This document shows, piece by piece, positions 18,792 to 26,563 of a stretch of 35,615 nucleotides of DNA (its first letter is position 1; each line of letters begins with the position of its first letter). The notes below the pieces were generated by a model. The model was not told the origin of the DNA, did not search any database, and saw only the letters and a list, made by a program, of their open reading frames with translations. The position numbers and the translations under genes were made by a program. Origin of the DNA: Candidatus Nomurabacteria bacterium (GTDB taxonomy: Bacteria; Patescibacteriota; Minisyncoccia; Phycocordibacterales; UBA9973); assembly GCA_026395995.1 (NCBI GenBank), contig JAPLXQ010000009.1, positions 1 to 35,615 of the forward strand. The letters are read 5' to 3'.

Positions 18792-19541
18792 TTAAAGCAA
18801 AATTGCTATAGATTCCATAAGCATTTTGGTGCTTGAACCTGGTTGACGGAGGTATTCACGAACACTGAAAATTTGCTCTATTACTTTCTCCCTCTCCTTA
18901 CTAAGGAGAGGGTCGGGGTGAGGTTCTTTTGTATTTGAAATTATTACTTCTAAAGCTGAAAGGAATTTCAAAGCTTTGGCTCGTGGTGAGTCAGTGTTTA
19001 CTCCCTCTCCTTTCAGGAGAGGGTCGGGGTGAGGTTCTTCCTCTTCATCCTTCCCTTTCACTAATTCTTTAATATATTCGAGACGGGCAGACAAATTCAT
19101 CTTGATGAATTTGTCTGCTTCTTTTATTTCATCCCCTGTTTCAGATTTCAGAGAAATAAAATAAGTTCTAGAAAGAATAGTCGGTAAAAAAACTTCTTTA
19201 TCTGGAGTTATTAAAAAGAAATGTGTATTTATTTTTGGTTCTTCAAAAATCTTGAGTAAAGTATTTTGTGCATTATGTAAAAAATTATTTGCAGAAACAA
19301 TGAAAATTCTTTTTGTATTTAAATCATTGGAAAAACTTTTTTGATTAGCTGAAGATTTAAAATTCTCAGCATCTTCCATTTTAAAAGTATCGACAGATAT
19401 ATTATAAAAATCAGGATTAGCAATAGTCCCTACATTTATCTCTTCTAAAAAAGAAAAAAGTAGAGGTAAGATATCATTCTTATTCCCTTCTATTAAATAC
19501 GCATGATGTAAGTTTTCTTTATTTAAATACTTTTTTAACAT
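18792..19541 (-). CDS. holB: DNA polymerase III delta'-like subunit
   Basis: AYLIEGN..., NNFLHNAQNTLLKIFEEPKINTHFFLITPDKEVFLPTILSRT. Confidence 0.85.
   Translation of the reverse strand: MLKKYLNKENLHHAYLIEGNKNDILPLLFSFLEEINVGTIANPDFYNISVDTFKMEDAENFKSSANQKSFSNDLNTKRIFIVSANNFLHNAQNTLLKIFEEPKINTHFFLITPDKEVFLPTILSRTYFISLKSETGDEIKEADKFIKMNLSARLEYIKELVKGKDEEEEPHPDPLLKGEGVNTDSPRAKALKFLSALEVIISNTKEPHPDPLLSKEREKVIEQIFSVREYLRQPGSSTKMLMESIAILL
18888..18926 (-). repeat. Palindromic coding repeat copy 1 (EPHPDPLLSKERE)
   Basis: Minus strand GAACCTCACCCCGACCCTCTCCTTAGTAAGGAGAGGGAG, in frame in holB. Confidence 0.85.
19001..19037 (-). repeat. Palindromic coding repeat copy 2 (EPHPDPLLKGEG)
   Basis: Minus strand GAACCTCACCCCGACCCTCTCCTGAAAGGAGAGGGAG, in frame in holB. 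Confidence 0.85.
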
Positions 19542-19550
19542 AGTTCTGAG

Positions 19551-19589
19551 CTAGGCAAGACCTAACGATTATCGTTAGGTCTTGCCTAG
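19551..19589. repeat. 39-nt perfect palindrome between mreB and holB
   Basis: CTAGGCAAGACCTAACGAT-T-ATCGTTAGGTCTTGCCTAG (19 bp stem, 1 nt centre). Confidence 0.9.
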
Positions 19590-19592
19590 CGT

Positions 19593-20606
19593 TTATTTCT
19601 TGCTCAACACTGTTTTCTTGTAGACATCGAGGTGATCAAGGGCAATACCTGTACCTTTTGCGACACAATATAGCGCATCTTCAGCGAGAGTCGCTTTTAC
19701 CCCTGTCTTTCTATACACCAAATCAGGTAAATTGCGAAGCATAGAAGAACCTCCAGTCATAATAATACCGTGGTCAATAATATCTGAGGCCAACTCTGGT
19801 GGAGTTTCCTGTAAGACATCTTTGATGGCTTTGATAATTTGTTTCAATTCTCCATCGATAGCTTTGACGATTTCGTTTGTACCGACTTGAGCAGAGCGTG
19901 GTAATCCTTGGATAAAGTCTCGTCCTTTAATAGTGACACGCAGTTCTTCTTCGAGATTTATTGCTGCTCCGATTTTTATTTTTACTTCTTCGGCTGTTCT
20001 ATCTCCAATAGCAAGATTAAAAGTTTTCTTTATATAGTCGGCGATAGCTTGGTCGATTTTATTTCCAGCACATTTTACAGAAGTCGAAGCCACAATTCCT
20101 CCAAGAGAAATCACTGCGACATCTGTCGTACCTCCTCCGATATCTACAACCATATGACCTTTTGATTCATAAATTGGAATTCCGGCACCGATAGCAGCAA
20201 GAATCGGCTCTTTCACCACGTAGGCATTTTTTGCTCCAGCTTTGATAGCAGCTTCGACGACAGCACGACGTTCGGTACTAGTGACTCCAGCAGGGACAGA
20301 GACCATCACATCTGGTTTAAATAAATTAAATTTCCCCATTGCTTTATTTATGAAATATCGAAGCATAGCTTCAGTCACTCTATAGTCTGCGATGACACCA
20401 TCTTTCATTGGACGATAAGCAATAATAGAATCTGGAGTTTTACCGATCATATCTTTAGCATCAAAACCAATAGCTAGAATTTTATTGTCTTGTTCAGAAA
20501 CAGCTACGACAGAAGGCTCGTTTAAAACAATCCCTTTACCAGGCACAAATACCAAAGTATTGGCTGTACCCAAATCAATTCCTAATTTTTTTGAAAATAT
20601 TCCCAT
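19593..20606 (-). CDS. mreB: Rod shape-determining protein MreB
   Basis: GIDLGTANTLVFVPGKGIVLNEPSVVA; DIGGGTTDVAVISLGGIV. Confidence 0.97.
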   Translation of the reverse strand: MGIFSKKLGIDLGTANTLVFVPGKGIVLNEPSVVAVSEQDNKILAIGFDAKDMIGKTPDSIIAYRPMKDGVIADYRVTEAMLRYFINKAMGKFNLFKPDVMVSVPAGVTSTERRAVVEAAIKAGAKNAYVVKEPILAAIGAGIPIYESKGHMVVDIGGGTTDVAVISLGGIVASTSVKCAGNKIDQAIADYIKKTFNLAIGDRTAEEVKIKIGAAINLEEELRVTIKGRDFIQGLPRSAQVGTNEIVKAIDGELKQIIKAIKDVLQETPPELASDIIDHGIIMTGGSSMLRNLPDLVYRKTGVKATLAEDALYCVAKGTGIALDHLDVYKKTVLSKK

Positions 20607-20643
20607 GGATAAAATATAGCACAGTATATGTTAAACTAACAAT

Positions 20644-22617
20644 ATGAAAATAGTTACCGTAATTCCATTAACAAAAGGGATCTTTAAGGAAGATTTGACT
20701 TACTTTACAGCCAAGCCAGTACCTGATGGTAGTGTTGTCTCTATCCCGGTCCGAAATAAGACAATTCTTGGTATTGCTGTATCTTCAGAAGATGTTAGCC
20801 ACACAAAATCAGACATAAAAAATATGTCTTTCAATATTAGAAAAATTACTGAAGTAAAAGAACATTCTATTTTTTCAAATGAATTTTTATTTACTGGTAT
20901 TGAGATTAGTAAATATTTTGGATCACAAAAAGGCAGAACTCTTACAAGCTTATTGCCAGCTTCTTTTCGAGAAAATTATGATGAGATTGTAAAATACAAA
21001 AAAGAACCTCACTCCGACCCTCTCCTTATAAAGGAGAGGGAGAAAAAACTCAAACCCGAAAAATTACTTTTTCAATCTCCATTAGAAGACCGAATGATAT
21101 TTTATAAAACACTGATTCGAGGAAGCTTTGCAGAAAAAAAATCTGTCTTTATTGTACTACCGACTGAAAGTGATATAGATGATTTTAAGACGACACTAGG
21201 TCATGGTATAGAAAATTTTACCTTTAGTATTCATGGAGGTATGACAGCAAAAAGACAAGTGGATCAATTTAAAAAAATTACTACGACAGATCATCCTATA
21301 TTAATCTTTAGTACAACGCAGTTTTTATCTATACCACGAAATGATATAGGCACTATAGTAATAGAACACGAAAGTTCCAATTCTTATAAAATGTTCAACA
21401 GGCCATTTTTAGATCTTAGGGTTTTTGTAGAACTATTTGCTGAGAAAATTGGAGCAAAATTAATCCTTGCTGATATCTTGCTTCGTTTTGAAACAATCAA
21501 TAGAAAAGAAAAATTGGCTGAAGTTCGTCCCCTTTCATTTCGTTTTAATTTTGAAGGTAATATAGAAATAAAAAATCCAAACCCCACCCCCTCGCCTGAT
21601 AAGCACTCCCCCTTGGCAGGGGGAGAAAAAAGTGGATTCAAACTTTTTTCAAAAGAAAATTTAGAAGAAATAAGAAAAACTATAGAGAATAAAAAAAATG
21701 TCTTTGTTTTTTCTTTACGTAAAGGTTTAGCTACGATGACCGTCTGTCGAGATTGTACTACGACTATCATGTGTGATGAGTGTTCTTCTCCAGTCGTCTT
21801 GTATCTATCTGCTGATGGTAAGAAAAGAATGTTTGTCTGTAATCGTTGCGGTATACAAAAAGACCCACTCATGAAGTGCCCACATTGTGATAGCTGGAAT
21901 TTGACCCCCTTAGGTATCGGTACCGACACAGTCGAAGAAGAATTAAAAAAACAATTACCAAAAGTTAAAATATTTAAATTAGATAAAGAATCTGCAAAAA
22001 CAGAAAAAGGTGCAGAAAAAATAATTACCGATTTTGAAAATGAAAAAGGTGCCATTCTGATAGGTACCGAAATGGCCTTTTTCTATATAAAAGAAAAAGT
22101 AGATCTTTCTATTGTCGCTTCTTTTGATTCACTTTGGAGTATACCGAACTTCAAAATGAGTGAAAAAATTATTCACATAATTTTTTCACTCATTTCTATT
22201 ACTAAAAATACTATCTTAATCCAAACAAAAAATGAAAAAGATTCCGCTCTCACTGCTATCAAAAATGACAACCTTTTAAACTTTGTCCGAGAAGAATTAC
22301 AAGACAGAAAAAATCTAGAATATCCACCATTTAAACGCTTTATAAAAATTACTCATTTAGGAAACAAAGAAGACACCATTGTTACTAAAAAATACTTAGC
22401 AGAACTTTTTGCCGATTATGATGTAAAAATCTTCAGCGCCTTTGTCTCAAAAGTCAAAGGTCAATACGTCACTAATGCATTACTCAAACTCGATTTACAA
22501 AAATGGTCACTACCTCAAATAAACTCTAATTCACAAATAGACGAACATCTCCATAAAAAACTCTCTTCCCTACCGCCAGATTTCTCTATAAATGTAGACC
22601 CAGAAGATTTGTTATAA
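20644..22617 (+). CDS. priA: PriA-like primosomal protein lacking recognisable Walker motifs
   Basis: Zinc-binding region CRDCTTTIMCDEC...CNRCGIQKDPLMKCPHC and GIGTDTVEEELKKQLP are typical of PriA; helicase motifs I and II degenerate. Confidence 0.85.
   Translation: MKIVTVIPLTKGIFKEDLTYFTAKPVPDGSVVSIPVRNKTILGIAVSSEDVSHTKSDIKNMSFNIRKITEVKEHSIFSNEFLFTGIEISKYFGSQKGRTLTSLLPASFRENYDEIVKYKKEPHSDPLLIKEREKKLKPEKLLFQSPLEDRMIFYKTLIRGSFAEKKSVFIVLPTESDIDDFKTTLGHGIENFTFSIHGGMTAKRQVDQFKKITTTDHPILIFSTTQFLSIPRNDIGTIVIEHESSNSYKMFNRPFLDLRVFVELFAEKIGAKLILADILLRFETINRKEKLAEVRPLSFRFNFEGNIEIKNPNPTPSPDKHSPLAGGEKSGFKLFSKENLEEIRKTIENKKNVFVFSLRKGLATMTVCRDCTTTIMCDECSSPVVLYLSADGKKRMFVCNRCGIQKDPLMKCPHCDSWNLTPLGIGTDTVEEELKKQLPKVKIFKLDKESAKTEKGAEKIITDFENEKGAILIGTEMAFFYIKEKVDLSIVASFDSLWSIPNFKMSEKIIHIIFSLISITKNTILIQTKNEKDSALTAIKNDNLLNFVREELQDRKNLEYPPFKRFIKITHLGNKEDTIVTKKYLAELFADYDVKIFSAFVSKVKGQYVTNALLKLDLQKWSLPQINSNSQIDEHLHKKLSSLPPDFSINVDPEDLL
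21004..21042 (+). repeat. Palindromic coding repeat copy 3 (EPHSDPLLIKERE)
   Basis: GAACCTCACTCCGACCCTCTCCTTATAAAGGAGAGGGAG, in frame in priA. Confidence 0.85.
22154..22195. repeat. 42-nt perfect hairpin inside priA
   Basis: AAATGAGTGAAAAAATTAT-TCAC-ATAATTTTTTCACTCATTT. Confidence 0.9.
22597..22617 (+). repeat. 21-nt direct repeat, copy A (priA 3' end)
   Basis: GACCCAGAAGATTTGTTATAA, identical to 24272-24292. Confidence 0.9.
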
Positions 22618-22694
22618 TATACTTGACTTTTAAACTTATATATAGTATTTTATAGTCAGAAATAAAGCGTTACTAAAAAACAAAATAAAGACAA

Positions 22695-23483
22695 ATGGAA
22701 ACTAATGTGTTAAACATTGAGGACTTTGATAAAATCAAAGAAGCTTCAAAACAAAAATCTGCCAGAATATCAGCTTGGCAAAGTTATTATGAAAAACAAA
22801 AAATTATCACTGTAATCAGTAATAATGAAAAAGACCGGGAGTTGTTTAAAAATCTTTCTGAAAAAGTAGGAACAAATGAAAATAAAATTGCATTTATTGT
22901 CTTATTTCCTGTATCTTTTTTTCATCTCAATGACTTTAAGAGTAAAATAGAAAATGCAACTGCAAAATTTTATTTCTTAAAAAATGGAACCGTTATTGGA
23001 GACGAAAAAATAGCACTTAAAATCATTAACTTTGGAAGAGCATACAAAGAAATTGCTCAAAGAGTGACAGGGGTATATGTCAGTAATATTATTCCTGAAG
23101 TAAATGAAAAAGATTTACTTAGTGAAGAAGACGAGCAAAAGCTTACAGAAAAACTTGCTAAATTTGATGAAACACTGAATTTATGGATGGAGAAATTCAG
23201 AAAACTTCCAGCAGTTAACTCTGTAACTTTATATGATATGGAAAGTACTGACAGACTTGTTACCATCGAAATAAAAATAAACTTCCCTGACAAAGAATCC
23301 GCTGACTGGTATTGCTTAAATATTGGAGGTAAAATAGACCATCCTAATTGGGATTATGCAGGAGAGCCATCTACGCTATACGAAGAATGGTCAAAAGGTT
23401 CAAAAGTTAGTACATGGAAAGAACTTTATGACTCCTTAGTAGAGCTTTCAAATTTATACGTGAATGTACCACAACCACAATAG
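22695..23483 (+). CDS. hypothetical protein (262 aa)
   Basis: Intact ORF followed by a CCCCGAACCAATCGGGG terminator; no family recognised. Confidence 0.7.
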   Translation: METNVLNIEDFDKIKEASKQKSARISAWQSYYEKQKIITVISNNEKDRELFKNLSEKVGTNENKIAFIVLFPVSFFHLNDFKSKIENATAKFYFLKNGTVIGDEKIALKIINFGRAYKEIAQRVTGVYVSNIIPEVNEKDLLSEEDEQKLTEKLAKFDETLNLWMEKFRKLPAVNSVTLYDMESTDRLVTIEIKINFPDKESADWYCLNIGGKIDHPNWDYAGEPSTLYEEWSKGSKVSTWKELYDSLVELSNLYVNVPQPQ

Positions 23484-23487
23484 TACA

Positions 23488-23517
23488 ATCCCCGAACCAA
23501 TCGGGGATTTTTTATTT
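23488..23517 (+). terminator. Rho-independent terminator
   Basis: AATCCCCGAACCAATCGGGGATT followed by T run. Confidence 0.85.
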
Positions 23518-23531
23518 GCATTTATTATATT

Positions 23532-24270
23532 TACCCCACAGGATTATTACCCCACAGGATTATCCTATGTAGTTTGTATATCATTGTGATATACTCAATT
23601 TATGGGATATAGAAAACAAGATTTTGAAATTCATGAATATTACCACTTATATAACCGTGGTACAGAAAAACGTCGTATCTTTTTAGATAAAAAAGATTAT
23701 GAACATTTTTTGTATTTAATGTATGTTTGTAATTCTACTCGAAGTATAAAAACTAGAGATTTAGGAGATTTTTTTGATAGAGAAGAAACTATTGTTAATA
23801 TTGGATCATATTGTTTAATGCCAAACCACTTTCATATTTTAGTAAAAGAAAAGGTAGAAAATGGTATTTCATTATTTATGCGTAAATTATTAACAGCATA
23901 TGTAATGTATTTTAATCTTAAATATAAACGAACAGGAAGACTTTTTGAAAATACTTTCAAATCTTCACATGTCAGTAATGATCGTTATTTAAAGTATTTA
24001 TACACTTATATACATCTTAATCCAGCAAAATTAATTGATAAGGGTTGGAAGGAGAAACGTACAAAAAAAGTTTCTGAACTATTAGAATTTGTTTTTGATT
24101 ATAAGTATTCAAGTTTACTAGAATATGATAAGTCTGTTTTAGAGGTAAAAAGAAAAATTATTAATATAGAAGTTTTTCCTAAATATTTTGATAAAATTGA
24201 AGATCATAAAAATGAATTATTTGATTGGTTAACATTAAACAAATACCCCACAGGATAATCCTGTGGGGTA
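23532..24270 (+). mobile_element. RAYT/IS200-like unit with REP-like palindromic ends
   Basis: Left: tandem TACCCCACAGGATTAT x2; right: TACCCCACAGGAT-A-ATCCTGTGGGGTA; encloses a Y1 transposase. Confidence 0.8.
23602..24258 (+). CDS. REP-associated tyrosine (Y1, HUH) transposase
   Basis: YHLYNRGTEKRRIF, CLMPNHFHILVKE (HUH), AYVMYFNLKYKRTGRLFENTFKS, YLYTYIHLNPAK. Confidence 0.92.
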   Translation: MGYRKQDFEIHEYYHLYNRGTEKRRIFLDKKDYEHFLYLMYVCNSTRSIKTRDLGDFFDREETIVNIGSYCLMPNHFHILVKEKVENGISLFMRKLLTAYVMYFNLKYKRTGRLFENTFKSSHVSNDRYLKYLYTYIHLNPAKLIDKGWKEKRTKKVSELLEFVFDYKYSSLLEYDKSVLEVKRKIINIEVFPKYFDKIEDHKNELFDWLTLNKYPTG

Positions 24271-24271
24271 T

Positions 24272-24292
24272 GACCCAGAAGATTTGTTATAA
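24272..24292 (+). repeat. 21-nt direct repeat, copy B
   Basis: GACCCAGAAGATTTGTTATAA, identical to the priA 3' end. Confidence 0.9.
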
Positions 24293-24299
24293 AAATAAA

Positions 24300-24333
24300 A
24301 CACCGTACTTGTTATTAGGTACGGTGTTGTTCT
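24300..24333. terminator. Hairpin terminator
   Basis: ACACCGTAC-TTGTTATTAG-GTACGGTGT. Confidence 0.8.
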
Positions 24334-24337
24334 ATTT

Positions 24338-25738
24338 TCAGAACGGCAATTTATTATTATGATTTGATATTTGGATAGCTATCCAAATATCTATAGGACA
24401 ATCGTAATTAGAAAAAGAATTTAAATACGATTCGTACAATTTTGGAGAACGACTATTTATCGCTTTCGTCTTTTTGTATTCTGGAGTTTTATTCTCCCAA
24501 GATTCCTTTCTAATACCGATATCCATAAGCATTTCCCGCAATTCATATTGTTTTTCGTTCAACATTTGAGAAACTTCAAAAAGTTTTTGAAAATCTACCT
24601 CATCTTTTGCTGCCCATTTTTTAAGTGGCTCATCAAAACCATAACCTGCAATTTCAAATAGTTCAATCAAAAATTGAGGATTTTCATTTTCCTTCCCTAA
24701 AAATTTTTCAATATCTTTTCTTTTTTTGTCTGAGTCATCTTTACAAAATAGATAACCACGGCAGAAGTAAAAAATATCTATCTCTGAAGGACCACTTTCA
24801 TGTGTATGGTGTTGCCAATACATGTTTTTAACATGCCAGAATTTTTTAGCCAAAGAAATGCTCTTTTCTTTTAATTCAGAAAGTATGTCAAACATATCCT
24901 TAGCTTCTCCATGCATTGAATCAATAGAAAGAGAAAGTGACTTCATGATGATCATTAAATGATTCTCTAAATTCCCATTTGAATGAAAAGTAAAGTCTGG
25001 ATTTTGTTCAATGAATGTAGTAATCGAATCAAGCACCTGAGATATATCCGATTTTTTTAAATTATCGAAGTGAATTTTATTTTCGATATACTTAGTCATT
25101 ACCGATGGGTACCAACCGCTTTTTTGGCAAAGTCCCCATAATTCTTCATCATTTTTTGTATTTCTATTATCGAATTCTTTATTACACATTTCTACAAGGT
25201 AGAGGAAAGATTGTTTTACTTTTTTCTGATTTTCACTGGAAATTTTTCCTTCTCTTATAAAAGTTATAAAACTTCCCAGAAATTCAAAAGTTAATCTATT
25301 ATTTGCATTTAACAAAAACTCACAAAATCTTTCAAAAATATGTTGATAGAAAACCTCGTAAGTTCCTTTTTCAACTGATTTAAAGAAAACTCTAAGAACA
25401 AAGAGGTATTCATCGGAAATAAGTACTTCCGGACTTTTTTCGAGACCTTTTTGATAACGAAATTCGCTCATAAACAAATCAAAAGTACTTGGATTAATTA
25501 TGATAATTTCAGAAGTAAATAAAATTAATTTATCTGTCTCTGATAGATTATCATATTCTTTTACCACGCACCTAGACAATTCATTGTGAATTAATCCAAA
25601 TTGTTCATCAGAAAAATTTTTCTTTGGTTCTTTGAATTCTTCCCAAGAAAGAATTTTAATCAATGATTCTTTACTATTTTTAATATTTTCAAGCAAGTTA
25701 GAAACCATTCTATCGGAAAATAAAGTGAATTGTGACAT
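24338..25738 (-). CDS. hypothetical protein (466 aa)
   Basis: Long intact ORF; no family recognised. Confidence 0.75.
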   Translation of the reverse strand: MSQFTLFSDRMVSNLLENIKNSKESLIKILSWEEFKEPKKNFSDEQFGLIHNELSRCVVKEYDNLSETDKLILFTSEIIIINPSTFDLFMSEFRYQKGLEKSPEVLISDEYLFVLRVFFKSVEKGTYEVFYQHIFERFCEFLLNANNRLTFEFLGSFITFIREGKISSENQKKVKQSFLYLVEMCNKEFDNRNTKNDEELWGLCQKSGWYPSVMTKYIENKIHFDNLKKSDISQVLDSITTFIEQNPDFTFHSNGNLENHLMIIMKSLSLSIDSMHGEAKDMFDILSELKEKSISLAKKFWHVKNMYWQHHTHESGPSEIDIFYFCRGYLFCKDDSDKKRKDIEKFLGKENENPQFLIELFEIAGYGFDEPLKKWAAKDEVDFQKLFEVSQMLNEKQYELREMLMDIGIRKESWENKTPEYKKTKAINSRSPKLYESYLNSFSNYDCPIDIWIAIQISNHNNKLPF

Positions 25739-25871
25739 ATGTATATAATTTTTAAGGTTTTTTAAAAGATTATAACTTTAAAGAAGTTCTGTCAACCAAT
25801 ATTCGTCATAATTATATAAGGCACATAAAACCACTTGCTATAAATAAAAAATATGTTAAGCTATACACTAT

Positions 25872-26117
25872 ATGGCTAAACCAATTATAGAAGTTAAAAA
25901 GAACCCGAACGAGAACAATGCAAGTGTTCTACGTCGTTTTACTCGCAAGATTCAAGAATCTGGCATTATTTATAAAGTTAAAAATAATCGTTATAATGAA
26001 AGAGAAGAATCTAAAGTCAAAACCAAAGCCGCTGCTCTAAAAAGAATAAATAAAAGAAAGACAAATGAAAAACTCCGAAAGCTTGGTAAACTCGTAGTAA
26101 AGACTCGCGGAAGATAA
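25872..26117 (+). CDS. rpsU: 30S ribosomal protein S21
   Basis: Small basic protein VLRRFTRKIQESGIIYKVKNNRYNEREES...KKTKAAALKRINKRK-like layout. Confidence 0.85.
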   Translation: MAKPIIEVKKNPNENNASVLRRFTRKIQESGIIYKVKNNRYNEREESKVKTKAAALKRINKRKTNEKLRKLGKLVVKTRGR

Positions 26118-26120
26118 ATT

Positions 26121-26516
26121 ATGATAAAAGATATAGAAGAGAAATTTTCTTTATTAAATCTCACAAAAGGTAAGCTTCCAAGCTTGCCTTTTGCTATGAT
26201 GAAAGAATACGTTTTAGGGAAAAGTTATTCCCTTTCTTTAGTCTTTATTTCTGAAAAAAAATCTCAAGAATTAAATAAAACTTATCGACAAAAAAATAAA
26301 CCAGCCAATATTCTTTCTTTTCCTTATGATAAAAAAACTGGAGAAATTTTTATTTGCATAGCCACAGCAAAAAAACAGGCTAAGGATTTTGACCGTACTT
26401 GGGAGCAATTTATCGGCTTTTTAGTTATCCACGGAATGCTACATTTGAAAGGAATGGAACATAGTAGTACAATGGAAAGAAAGGAGGTTTTATTTTCCAA
26501 AAAATTTGGATGCTAA
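26121..26516 (+). CDS. ybeY: rRNA maturation endoribonuclease YbeY
   Basis: LNKTYRQKNKPANILSFPY; HGMLHLKGMEH metal-binding motif. Confidence 0.92.
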   Translation: MIKDIEEKFSLLNLTKGKLPSLPFAMMKEYVLGKSYSLSLVFISEKKSQELNKTYRQKNKPANILSFPYDKKTGEIFICIATAKKQAKDFDRTWEQFIGFLVIHGMLHLKGMEHSSTMERKEVLFSKKFGC

Positions 26517-26563
26517 ATAAACTTTTTTCTAAAAATTTTAATTACTATTTTATAAAATAAAAA

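Noticed and set aside
21577-21626. Fourth copy of the EPHPDPLL element in priA (NPTPSPDKHSPLAGGEK)
   Set aside because: Also palindrome-like and Pro-rich, but the sequence differs too much from the three clear copies to assign to the same family by eye.
21384-22055. 223-aa minus-strand ORF opposite priA
   Set aside because: Antisense to a recognisable protein-coding gene; composition reflects the complement of priA codons.
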